A stretch of 14,758 nucleotides of DNA from Alphaproteobacteria bacterium (GTDB taxonomy: Bacteria > Pseudomonadota > Alphaproteobacteria > SMXP01), in NCBI GenBank assembly GCA_028280675.1, contig JANQLI010000240.1:1-14758 (forward strand). Direction: 5' to 3'. The position numbers and the translations under genes are program-made. The notes beneath the pieces are model-generated. The model worked only from the letters and a program-made list of their open reading frames with translations, was not told the origin of the DNA and ran no database searches. Below, in pieces: positions 1-7,558 of the stretch (position 1 is the stretch's first letter; every line of letters begins with the position of its first letter).

Positions 1-760
1 CATAAAACACATTCGGCTCGGTGTTATACTCCGGATGCAGCGGCAGAGCCACCTTCCACTTGTTCACCAGAAGATCAATCGGCCCCCCCGCATCATCCAA
101 GAAACCAACGAATCTGAGACGCCCCGGACATTGCCGGGCGCAGGCTGGCGCCACACCCTGCTCGACCCGCGGGAAGCAGAAAATGCACTTCTGCGATTTC
201 CGCGTTGCGTAGTTGAAATACACCTTGTCATAGGGACACGCCCGGTTGCATTGGCGCAAGCCCCGGCATTTGTCCTGATCCACCAGCACAATGCCATCTT
301 GCTCACGCTTATAAATCGCCTTCACCGGGCAGGCCTCCAGACAGGCCGGCTTGGTGCAGTGGTTGCAGAGGCGGGGGAGATAGAAATGGTAGTTATTGGG
401 GTAATCCCCTGTGGAGGTGTCTTCATCCCAGTTGGCGCCATAGGTCAACGGCTCAGAGGTCTGCAACAGCTCCGCCGTGCCATCGAAATAGACCTCTTGA
501 TGGTTCAACGGCCGTTCTTCGCCGTGATCCTTGCGATCGGGCAGGGGCCCGCGCAGCAATTTGCCATTATCGTCAAAGCCGCCGCCATCGGTCTCCCAAT
601 CCTTTGGATAGCCCCGGCCTGGCTTGGTCTCGACATTGTTCCACAGCATATATTCCTGGCCTTCTTCATCGGTCCACAAGGACTTACAGGCCGAGGTGCA
701 TGTCTGACAGCCAATGCACTTGTTCAAATCTAACACCATTGCTACTTGGCGCATCGTCAT
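1..760 (-). CDS. Type II DMSO reductase family iron-sulfur (beta) subunit, 3' end cut by window edge
   Basis: This electron-transfer subunit should carry four iron-sulfur clusters and pass electrons between the molybdopterin subunit and a downstream haem subunit or quinone. The 253 visible residues contain four ferredoxin-like cysteine groups: C15/C18/C21/C25, C132/C135/C140/C144, C165/C171/C175 and C192/C195/C207/C211. In the third group the motif CRGLRQCNRACP has Leu168 where a fourth cysteine would sit, as NarH has Trp, so one cluster is probably [3Fe-4S]. The visible C-terminal stretch TEPNVFY is typical of NarH/DdhB/EbdB-type subunits. The family is about 330-350 residues, so roughly 80-100 are missing beyond base 1. 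The ATG at 760 follows AGGAGATAGG, and the gene lies 46 bases behind the alpha-subunit stop, so the two are cotranscribed. It has no signal peptide, so export with the Tat-tagged alpha subunit is inferred. Confidence 0.93.
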   Translation of the reverse strand, partial: MTMRQVAMVLDLNKCIGCQTCTSACKSLWTDEEGQEYMLWNNVETKPGRGYPKDWETDGGGFDDNGKLLRGPLPDRKDHGEERPLNHQEVYFDGTAELLQTSEPLTYGANWDEDTSTGDYPNNYHFYLPRLCNHCTKPACLEACPVKAIYKREQDGIVLVDQDKCRGLRQCNRACPYDKVYFNYATRKSQKCIFCFPRVEQGVAPACARQCPGRLRFVGFLDDAGGPIDLLVNKWKVALPLHPEYNTEPNVFY

Positions 761-806
761 AACCTATCTCCTAAACTCGGGTCGTCTTTCGTCTTGTCTC
801 TCGGCG

Positions 807-3617
807 TCAGCCCGCATCCTGCATCGCAGGCGCCTCACCCTCCACATACTTCTCAAAATTACACGTGAAGTCTTTATAGGTCTGATTGGCTTGCCATGCG
901 AAAGGTTGGTAATTCAAATGGCCGTAACCGCCTACCATATTGGTGGGTTTCAAAAGACCGGCCGTTGGGATCACCGCACCAAAGTTTTGGCGGTTCTTGA
1001 ACATCATCGGGTCCCAGCCATGATACATGAACATCATACCGGGTTTCATGGCCGATGTAACGTGGGCTTGGATGATCATCTCGCCCATTGGGCTAAAGAC
1101 GCGGATTTTATCCCCGTCTTCCACGCCGCGTTCCGCCGCATCAACGGGGCTGACATAAATATCAGGTTCGCCCCGCTGGAGAGCCACCATCAAGCTGTCA
1201 TCGCGCCACATGGAGTGAATACCGTGGCGCGCATGGCCCATCGTCAATTGCAGCGGGTAACCGTCATTGGTGAGGGGATCACGATGATCTGGCAGTGCCT
1301 CATCAAATTTGAGGAACCAGTCATGATCGAAATAATATTGCTGACGGCCCGTCAGGGTTTGATAGGCGCGTTTGTTTTTATAGGTGCTGATGAGGGCCGA
1401 ACTAAATGGTGACGTTTCGTCGTAAATCACACCGTCACTGCCAGCCATGCGAATGATGCCGTTTTTGGCGATGTCATCAAATGGAATGCGCGGATAACCG
1501 GGCGTCGTTTGCAAAAGGAAATCGAGCAGATCTTTGGTTTGGCTGAGCGTGCCTCCCATGGTGAAGAGATCATGCACTTTGGTCAAATCGCGCGTGATAG
1601 GATTGCCCATAAAGTTATCGGGTAGCGGTTCCACGCCGCGTTCGATCGCTTTCGTTTGAATCGCTTCGCACAAACGTTTCAGCCAGGTCCAATCATCGAC
1701 GGCTTCCCCAAGAGGCGGCACCGCTTCGTTCAGCGTGTGAAGATAGGGTGTGCGCCCTTCATGGATCATGTCGTTGCGTTCATAATGATGCGCTATGGGG
1801 AAAACATAGTCGGCGTGCATCGCGGTGACGCTCATATCCGGAACGGCGGAGACAATGGTCTCAAGTTGACCAAAAGCAGTTTCGCGCCAGCGTATGCCCG
1901 AGGCGCGCCAATTCGCGGAGTTCACACCGGCAAAGAAGCCCATTTTCCACCCAAGGGGCGCTTGTGGGGGAATCCATTGATTCTGCATCGCCTCTTGATA
2001 GTGGCTGTCGATTTCATCGGCGAGCTCTTGGCCATATACTTCGGCATTGAGCTCTTTCATATTGGCGGTTTCGTAATCCCATGTCGCGCCGGTTTTGATT
2101 TTCAGCGCGGGCCCCACATCCGCAAAGGCATAGGCAAAAGTGCCGCCTTCGCCGGGAATGTTCGTCAGTTGAAGACCAGCGCCTTCGGGACCAATATTTC
2201 CTGTGAGAGAAAGCAGCAGCAAGAAAGACCTAAGCACCATATCGCCATGCAAGTTTTTGCAAGCGTTATAACCGGTGAAGATCATACCTGGTTTTACACC
2301 TGCAAATTCGCGGGCAACGGTGCGAATGGCTTCAGCGCCCACACCGGTAATTTCGGACGCCTTTTCCGGCGTGTAATTCTCAAGATGCGTTTTGGTTTTT
2401 TCAAAAACGGTCGTGACTTCCACAGGACCGTCTTTGGTCTCGACGGTAAACGTGCCCTCTAACGCAGGAACAATGTCGCCGAGAACAATTGCATTGTCTT
2501 CATGCACAATGCCAGGAACTTCCATATTCATGGGTTGCTTGCCTGTGCCAGGTGCTTGGACGGCAGCGCCTGTTGATTCATCCCAAATGTAGAAGACATG
2601 ATCGGGCACCTCAGCCTCAGGCGGGGTGGCCATATCCGTGCCGCGCAGGAATTTGCCATTGTCAGTGCGCACGAGGAATGGCAAATCCGTCTGTTCACGG
2701 ATGTAATCCGCGTCATAGCTGCCGTCCGCAATCACAACTTGCGACATAGCCAAAGCCAATGCCGTGTCCGTTCCCGCTCTCGGATTCAGCCAGCGGTTGG
2801 CGTGCATCGCTGTGGCTGAAAATTCGGGTGAGATCGCCACGACCTTGGTACCGTTATACTTGGCTTCCCAGAAGAAATGCGCATCCGGAATACGCGTCAC
2901 CGCGGGATTGCAGAACCAGATTAAACAGGCCTTGGATTTATAAATAGCCGCCATGGAATCCCCAAGAATGGGGACGCCTGTTGTCATGTACATACCAATG
3001 GGAAGGTCGCCAACGCCTGCATAAGCCTCTGGCACAGACACGCCTGTGATATTCCCAAAGCGTGCGAGCGACGCCCAAGAGCCCCGCTTCATGACCATTT
3101 GTGTGCCGATTTCATAGGAAATAGAGTCCACACCGGATGTGGTGGCGTGATCGATAAATTTATCCGCAACTTCTGTAAGGGCTTGATCCCATGTTAGGCG
3201 CTCCCATTTGCCTTCGCCGCGTTCGCCGACGCGCTTCATGGGATAAAGAACGCGCTGGGTCCCATACATATATTTTGAATGGCGCAGACCCTTTTGGCAC
3301 CCACGTGGCCCATAATCGGGCACATCCTCACCGCCCTGATTGCCATATTGGCCTTGCTGTTCTTCGCGCCACACAACACCGTTTTTGACATAGACGTTGA
3401 ACGCGCAATGGCCCGTACAGTTGGTTCCATGAGTACCGTGTACCACTTTGTCCCAGGTCCATTTCTCGCGGTAGAGGTCTTCGAAGCTTTGGTAATCTTT
3501 ATCTGTTTCCGTTTGCGCTAAAGCCGTGCCGTTCGCATATTGCAATGCGAGGCTGCCCGTAACAGCAGCGCCTGTTCCGCGTAAAAAACTGCGACGTGAA
3601 ACGGCCTGGATATTCAT
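807..3617 (-). CDS. Tat-exported type II DMSO reductase family molybdopterin catalytic (alpha) subunit
   Basis: This 936-residue oxidoreductase should bind bis-molybdopterin guanine dinucleotide and one [4Fe-4S] cluster (FS0) in the periplasm. The N-terminus has a twin-arginine signal (SRRSFLRG, residues 7-14), a hydrophobic stretch and a likely cleavage after ALA34. The FS0 ligands follow the NarG pattern: H63-x3-C67-x3-C71, then C107. The probable molybdenum ligand is Asp204 in the motif VGDLP, the position that defines type II enzymes. The length fits DdhA, SerA, ClrA and EbdA (about 900-980) rather than NarG (about 1,250). ATG 3617 follows GAGGAG at 8 bases' spacing; an out-of-frame ATG lies just upstream. 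Family members reduce nitrate, selenate or chlorate, oxidise dimethylsulfide, or hydroxylate hydrocarbon and steroid side chains with water. The organic-catabolism neighbours favour the hydroxylase group, but substrate is inference only. Confidence 0.93.
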   Translation of the reverse strand: MNIQAVSRRSFLRGTGAAVTGSLALQYANGTALAQTETDKDYQSFEDLYREKWTWDKVVHGTHGTNCTGHCAFNVYVKNGVVWREEQQGQYGNQGGEDVPDYGPRGCQKGLRHSKYMYGTQRVLYPMKRVGERGEGKWERLTWDQALTEVADKFIDHATTSGVDSISYEIGTQMVMKRGSWASLARFGNITGVSVPEAYAGVGDLPIGMYMTTGVPILGDSMAAIYKSKACLIWFCNPAVTRIPDAHFFWEAKYNGTKVVAISPEFSATAMHANRWLNPRAGTDTALALAMSQVVIADGSYDADYIREQTDLPFLVRTDNGKFLRGTDMATPPEAEVPDHVFYIWDESTGAAVQAPGTGKQPMNMEVPGIVHEDNAIVLGDIVPALEGTFTVETKDGPVEVTTVFEKTKTHLENYTPEKASEITGVGAEAIRTVAREFAGVKPGMIFTGYNACKNLHGDMVLRSFLLLLSLTGNIGPEGAGLQLTNIPGEGGTFAYAFADVGPALKIKTGATWDYETANMKELNAEVYGQELADEIDSHYQEAMQNQWIPPQAPLGWKMGFFAGVNSANWRASGIRWRETAFGQLETIVSAVPDMSVTAMHADYVFPIAHHYERNDMIHEGRTPYLHTLNEAVPPLGEAVDDWTWLKRLCEAIQTKAIERGVEPLPDNFMGNPITRDLTKVHDLFTMGGTLSQTKDLLDFLLQTTPGYPRIPFDDIAKNGIIRMAGSDGVIYDETSPFSSALISTYKNKRAYQTLTGRQQYYFDHDWFLKFDEALPDHRDPLTNDGYPLQLTMGHARHGIHSMWRDDSLMVALQRGEPDIYVSPVDAAERGVEDGDKIRVFSPMGEMIIQAHVTSAMKPGMMFMYHGWDPMMFKNRQNFGAVIPTAGLLKPTNMVGGYGHLNYQPFAWQANQTYKDFTCNFEKYVEGEAPAMQDAG

Positions 3618-3661
3618 GTCATTTTCTCCTCATGACTCCGCAGAAGAATTGTCAAATCACC

Positions 3662-3679
3662 TACACTTCTCGAAGTATA
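3662..3679. promoter_or_regulatory. Dyad symmetry overlapping the predicted -10 of the molybdoenzyme operon
   Basis: ACTTC (3665-3669) and GAAGT (3672-3676) form a perfect inverted repeat with a 2-base centre. Outer TA/TA pairs at 3662-3663 and 3678-3679 extend it. It overlaps the predicted -10 box of the leftward promoter, which is where a repressor operator would sit. No regulator gene is present in the window, so the binding protein is unknown. Confidence 0.4.
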
Positions 3680-3701
3680 TCTTTGCAATGTTGGGATACA
3701 A
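3674..3701 (-). promoter_or_regulatory. Candidate sigma70-type promoter for the molybdoenzyme operon
   Basis: Read on the minus strand, TTGTAT (3701-3696) and TATACT (3679-3674) are separated by 16 bases. This gives a plausible -35/-10 pair about 57 bases upstream of the alpha-subunit start codon at 3617. It is judged by eye against the consensus only. Confidence 0.4.
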
Positions 3702-3778
3702 GCGGGTCTGACATGGGAGTCCGAATGGCTCGTACACTTAAACCAATTCAACCACCCTTCGGATGCGTGTCAGGAAGC

Positions 3779-3835
3779 TAACGGGAAGCTGGGCAAAAAG
3801 AGTCCAGTTGGTGGTCAGTCAGTTGCTTCCCGTTA
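3779..3835. promoter_or_regulatory. Widely spaced perfect 11-bp inverted repeat in the divergent intergenic region
   Basis: TAACGGGAAGC (3779-3789) is matched exactly by its reverse complement GCTTCCCGTTA (3825-3835), with 35 bases between. It lies between the divergent molybdoenzyme and ubiD-type genes. Half-site centres about 46 bases apart (roughly four helical turns) could let one regulator bind both sites by looping, or each half could be a separate operator. A long-range stem is also possible if the region is transcribed into the ubiD leader. Confidence 0.45.
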
Positions 3836-3836
3836 C

Positions 3837-3865
3837 ATTCACCATCACCCTGGGGTTAGGTGAAT
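3837..3865. promoter_or_regulatory. Nested dyad in the leader of the ubiD-type gene
   Basis: ATTCACC (3837-3843) pairs with GGTGAAT (3859-3865), and inside it ACCC (3847-3850) faces GGGT (3853-3856). A further TGCAAC (3866-3871)/GTTGCA (3885-3890) dyad follows directly. The cluster is about 100 bases upstream of the GTG start at 3965. It may be an operator or an mRNA hairpin. No T-run follows, so it is not an obvious terminator. I see no gene in 3618-3964. Confidence 0.35.
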
Positions 3866-3964
3866 TGCAACATGTCGGTGGAACGTTGCACATGATCGCC
3901 ATGATAAGTGCGGCGTTCTGTTTTGTTGTTAAGGACAGTCAGTAAAGAGGTGGGAGAAACAAAG

Positions 3965-5365
3965 GTGCGCGATTTTCGGTCTTATATGGCTCTACTTGAG
4001 GAACGCGGTGACGTCGTGCATGTGACCAAGGAAGTCGATCCCAAATTCGAGTTAGCGGCGTTGATGTGCAAAATCGAGAATGCAGGCAAAGCCTATGCTT
4101 TTGAAAATGTCAAAGGTGCGCAGTTCCCACTTGTGGGAGGGCATTTTACGTCTCTGGAGCGCTACAAGGACCTTCATGATATTCCAAAGGATCAGCCTTT
4201 TTCGCGCTTAGAACACGCCAAGATACTTGAGCGAGCGGTTGCTGAGCCTCTTGAGCCGAAAATTATGAATACCGGTGCGGTGAAGGACGTGATTAAGGTC
4301 GGCGATGCGATCAATCTCAGCGAATTGCCGATCCCGACCTTTTTTGAGGACGATAGCGGGGCTTTTATTACAGGTGCAGTGGGTATTAGCCGCAACCCTG
4401 CAACGGGTGAGCTCAATGTTGGCACGTATCGGAGTTTGAAACTTGATGATCAAACACTGACCGTGAATGCCAGCACGATGAGTGATTTGCGCAGCATTTA
4501 TAATCATCACCGTGATTCTGGCGAAGAGATGCATCTCGCATTGGCTATTGGTGTTGATCCTGCGTTATTGATGGCAGCGGTTGGGAAGCCCCCGGCGACA
4601 GTTTCCGAATTTGGCGTTGCAGGCGGTTTGCGCGAAGAGCCGTTGGCGTTGGTCAAGGCAGAACACAGCGACCTCTTGGTTCCCGCCGATGCAGAAATCA
4701 TTATTGAAGGGGTGATTGATTTCAGCCAAGAGATTGAGCACACACTTGGCGAATTTGCTGGACAATATGGACCAGAAACAAATCCGCTGTTTCGGGTTAC
4801 GGCCATTACCCATCGCAAAGACCCAAATTTTTATTGCATACTGGCAGGCGCCAATCCTGAGCATAATACGGTTGGATCTGTCGCCATCTATAGTGCTGAA
4901 AAATCCATTATGGAGGATTTGGTCAAGCAATTTCCGATCATCAAAGCTTTGCATGTGGTGATTGACGCGAAAGTCGCAGGACCCATGCTACAGCTCTTTA
5001 TTCAGATTGATAAGAAGAGTGATGATGAGCCAATGGAGCTGATCAAAGCTGCATTTGAATCGACAGCCGGATACTTGCCTGTCTCACTCATCTTTAAACG
5101 CATCGTCGTGGTGGACGGAGATATCGATATTTACAATTACAATGATGTGGAATGGGCGATTTGGTCGCGTGTGGCAGACGCATCGAAGATCCATTTGATT
5201 CCTGAAGCTGTGAGCTGGGAGCTAGAGCGGAGTGCGGCTTCGAAAGAAGGGCATAAGTCATTCCGTATTGGTATTGATGCGACCATGGATCTGGAAGATG
5301 TGGATAAGCTCAAACGTCCCATCATTCCCGGATTTGATGATGTACGTGTGGAAGACTTCGTTTAA
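3965..5365 (+). CDS. UbiD-family prenyl-FMN-dependent (de)carboxylase
   Basis: UbiD-family enzymes use prenylated FMN to remove or add a carboxyl group on aromatic or alpha,beta-unsaturated acids in the cytoplasm. Counting from GTG 3965 (466 residues), the catalytic Arg-Glu-Glu set is visible: R156 in NVGTYRSLK, then E258 and E263 in the E-x4-E arrangement. Probable metal/prFMN phosphate ligands are N151, H181 or H182, and E215 in SEFGVAGGLR. The family block FRVTAITHRKDPNFYCIL follows. The reading frame is open back to 3908, but the N-terminus MRDFRSYMALLEERG at GTG 3965 fits the family and has GGGAG 8 bases upstream, so I chose GTG. No ubiX flavin prenyltransferase is in the window; the cofactor must be made elsewhere. 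It starts a plus-strand run, with the amidase homologue 41 bases downstream. It is probably not the ubiquinone-pathway UbiD, given the catabolic neighbours; that is inference. Confidence 0.9.
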   Translation: MRDFRSYMALLEERGDVVHVTKEVDPKFELAALMCKIENAGKAYAFENVKGAQFPLVGGHFTSLERYKDLHDIPKDQPFSRLEHAKILERAVAEPLEPKIMNTGAVKDVIKVGDAINLSELPIPTFFEDDSGAFITGAVGISRNPATGELNVGTYRSLKLDDQTLTVNASTMSDLRSIYNHHRDSGEEMHLALAIGVDPALLMAAVGKPPATVSEFGVAGGLREEPLALVKAEHSDLLVPADAEIIIEGVIDFSQEIEHTLGEFAGQYGPETNPLFRVTAITHRKDPNFYCILAGANPEHNTVGSVAIYSAEKSIMEDLVKQFPIIKALHVVIDAKVAGPMLQLFIQIDKKSDDEPMELIKAAFESTAGYLPVSLIFKRIVVVDGDIDIYNYNDVEWAIWSRVADASKIHLIPEAVSWELERSAASKEGHKSFRIGIDATMDLEDVDKLKRPIIPGFDDVRVEDFV

Positions 5366-5406
5366 TATATCTCTGTGCACGTAACCGAATCGGGTGGAGA
5401 GAGGTA

Positions 5407-6471
5407 ATGACGGATCGTATTGATCCTTATATGGCTGTGGCCTTGCAAACCAAGGTGCAGCATGTGGCAACACGCGAAGACGTGCGCGTCAACATCACTC
5501 ATATTGGCAATATGATTGATCTGGTGTGTCATATCTGTTCTCTCGAATTGCCTGTGAAACTTATCACCTTTGGGGAAGGGGCTATCCAAGGCTTCGTTGA
5601 TGAGATTTTGCATTTATCTTGCGAAGAATATACGCGCACAATGGCCGCGGATATGCCTGGTTGGGAAACCGATTTGCTCGGTGAAAAGGCCAAACAACAT
5701 GGTGTCTATATTCTTGGGCAGTTGAAAACAAAGAATCCCGATTTCCCGGACCGGTTTTTTAACACGGTCTTTTTGATTGATCCGGCTGGCGATGTGATTT
5801 GGACCCATCAAAAGAATATTGTTTTATTCGTTGAGCATTCGACGACGCCCCATGATGTCTATGACGCTTGGGTCGAAAAATATGGCGATGGCCTGGATGC
5901 GTTTTTCCCAGTGGCGCGCACACCGATCGGTAATATTGCCGGAAGTGTGGGTGTGGAAGGAGCATTCCCCGAATCATACCGGGGATTTGCGCTCAATGGC
6001 GCCGAAATTTTTTATCGCGGGTCGTTGCCCGAGCCATGGGTCAATCGGGACATATGGGATGTGCAAAACCGGGCACGTGCTCTTGACAACACAGCATACC
6101 TGATTGCGACCAATACCGGGTCGTTAATTATGCCGTCCGGTCCCGATGCGCCGCCAACGTATGTGGATGGCGCACTTGGCGGCCGGTCGATGATTGTCGG
6201 TTATAAGGGTGAGGTCATGGCCTCTACCCCAGAAGCGGGTGACTGTTATGTGTCTGCGGAAGTGAATATTGATGCGCTGCGGCATTTTCGTGAAAATGCC
6301 CGCTTTCAGAATTGGATTCCCTATTTGCGCAGTGAAATTTACCGTAAAATTTATGACGCCACGATTTGGCCAGCGAATGCACAACCTGGACATGACGATG
6401 CCGCCGCAAAGGTCTTCGAAAAAGTCATCACCGGTCTGAAAAAGCGTGGGACTTATACGTCACGCGATTGA
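5407..6471 (+). CDS. Nitrilase/aliphatic-amidase superfamily homologue lacking the catalytic cysteine
   Basis: The 354-residue protein has the carbon-nitrogen hydrolase fold and resembles AmiE-type amidases and the intact paralogue at 11854-13008. Glu57 (FGEGAIQG) and Lys136 (THQKN) of the Glu-Lys-Cys triad are present, as is Glu143, which may match the extra AmiE glutamate. The nucleophile position reads GSVGVEGAFPE, against LICAEGSYPE in the paralogue, so Cys is replaced by Gly182 (codon GGT at 5950-5952, one base from TGT). The rest of the core is intact, including RGFALNGAEIFYRG and the C-terminal domain, and the frame is open, so this is not a decayed gene. It may be a non-hydrolytic binding subunit, a partner of the paralogue, or an enzyme with other chemistry. 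ATG 5407 follows GGAGAGAGG, and the ubiD-type gene ends 41 bases upstream, so cotranscription is likely. Confidence 0.87.
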   Translation: MTDRIDPYMAVALQTKVQHVATREDVRVNITHIGNMIDLVCHICSLELPVKLITFGEGAIQGFVDEILHLSCEEYTRTMAADMPGWETDLLGEKAKQHGVYILGQLKTKNPDFPDRFFNTVFLIDPAGDVIWTHQKNIVLFVEHSTTPHDVYDAWVEKYGDGLDAFFPVARTPIGNIAGSVGVEGAFPESYRGFALNGAEIFYRGSLPEPWVNRDIWDVQNRARALDNTAYLIATNTGSLIMPSGPDAPPTYVDGALGGRSMIVGYKGEVMASTPEAGDCYVSAEVNIDALRHFRENARFQNWIPYLRSEIYRKIYDATIWPANAQPGHDDAAAKVFEKVITGLKKRGTYTSRD

Positions 6472-6564
6472 GACATTCGCCTTGCGGTCGAGTGTGGTGG
6501 AAATTTGATCTCTCGTCTCTTTCCGGACTAAGATTATCGTAGTGATGAGGGAGACAGGATCAGG

Positions 6565-7437
6565 ATGTCAGATTTTTCAAATACAGGTTTTAATCGCCGC
6601 AGGGCGCTTGGGGTTATGGGCGGCGCGGTCGCCGCTTCGCAGTTGGGTGTCATAACGTCAGCACGTGGTCATGACTTACTGGATCTCAATGACCGTGGTG
6701 ACTTCCTCACGGCTATCGCCAAGATGCGGGGGAGTACCGATGATCGTGTTACTATGGGGTGGGTGCGCGGGACCCGTTACGCCATGGTGGATAATTACGC
6801 GACGCCGATGTGGAATATTCTCGCAGGCACCTTCTTCCGGTTTACCAAAGCCGATGATGAAGGCTATGACATTCGCAGTATCGAAGTGGCTTATTTCACA
6901 GACCTTGAAACAAACAAATTGTTGGAAACCTGGACCAATCCGTTCACGGATGAAGTGATTGAGGTGCCGCAAACGCGGATGGGGCCATCTCTGATTAAGA
7001 TGACGGCCGATGGCTTAAAAATCCCCAATCCGGCAGGCGAGGCGTCGGGCATGACGATTAATCATGCCTTCAAACCAGCGGTGACTGTGGGGGACGATGT
7101 GTGGATAACCGAGGAAATTCGTGTCGATAGCGGCGCCCCGGAAACCGAAGGTGGGTATCGTTTTGTCTATAATGAAAACTCAACGTACCACTCGACATTA
7201 TCAGAGCTCTCGGACCCGCAGGCCACATCGGTTCCCGCTATTGTGCATTTCAATGGAGCTGTGACCTTCCGGCCGTGGATGGGGTTTGGTGATGTCAAGG
7301 GGCATACCCTTGCGCGTGGTGCGGGGCGCCATATTGATCGGGCAGAAGAGTTTGACCCCTATTACCTTGAGCTCACAGAACAGTACCACCCGGATGTGCT
7401 CAACGATATTGATGGAGTCCTCGCCAACGCGAAATAA
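6565..7437 (+). CDS. DUF1838 family protein with Tat-type signal
   Basis: The 290-residue protein matches what I recognise as DUF1838, a family of unknown function. The N-terminus carries NRRRALGVMGG (residues 10-20) followed by a hydrophobic Ala/Gly-rich segment to about residue 31, consistent with a twin-arginine signal. The mature part has many aromatic and acidic residues, with conserved-looking blocks MVDNYATPMWNILAGTFFR, AYFTDLETNKLLETWTNP and HFNGAVTFRPWMGFGD. No catalytic motif is evident. Possible RBS are GAGGGAG at 6547-6553 and AGG close to the ATG. It sits 93 bases behind the Cys-less amidase homologue and could share its transcript. Its predicted export puts it in the same compartment as the molybdoenzyme, so a role in handling the same substrate is possible but unproven. 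Confidence 0.83.
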   Translation: MSDFSNTGFNRRRALGVMGGAVAASQLGVITSARGHDLLDLNDRGDFLTAIAKMRGSTDDRVTMGWVRGTRYAMVDNYATPMWNILAGTFFRFTKADDEGYDIRSIEVAYFTDLETNKLLETWTNPFTDEVIEVPQTRMGPSLIKMTADGLKIPNPAGEASGMTINHAFKPAVTVGDDVWITEEIRVDSGAPETEGGYRFVYNENSTYHSTLSELSDPQATSVPAIVHFNGAVTFRPWMGFGDVKGHTLARGAGRHIDRAEEFDPYYLELTEQYHPDVLNDIDGVLANAK

Positions 7438-7558
7438 CTTGATGATGCATGCGCTTTATTGATTCGTGAAATGAGGACATAGCGTCAAACTGAGCCGCTG
7501 TTCAATCCGATTAAATTACTTTAGACTTGCTCTGACGTCTTGAGGATGGAGGAGTAAG

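Noticed and set aside
35..1412. Two plus-strand open frames of 232 codons each (35-733 and 714-1412)
   Set aside because: They overlap the clearly recognised beta and alpha subunit genes on the minus strand and encode no known motifs.
1656..2462. Long plus-strand open frame (268 codons)
   Set aside because: It lies wholly inside the molybdopterin subunit gene on the other strand, has no recognisable protein features and no clear RBS; it is a shadow frame.
3908..3964. Upstream ATG extension of the ubiD-type gene
   Set aside because: The extra 19 residues do not resemble the family N-terminus, while GTG 3965 has a good RBS and gives the usual DFRSYMALLEERG start.
5407..6471. Treating the Cys-less amidase as a pseudogene
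   Set aside because: The frame is full length with all other core motifs kept and a good RBS. Loss of one residue alone does not show decay.
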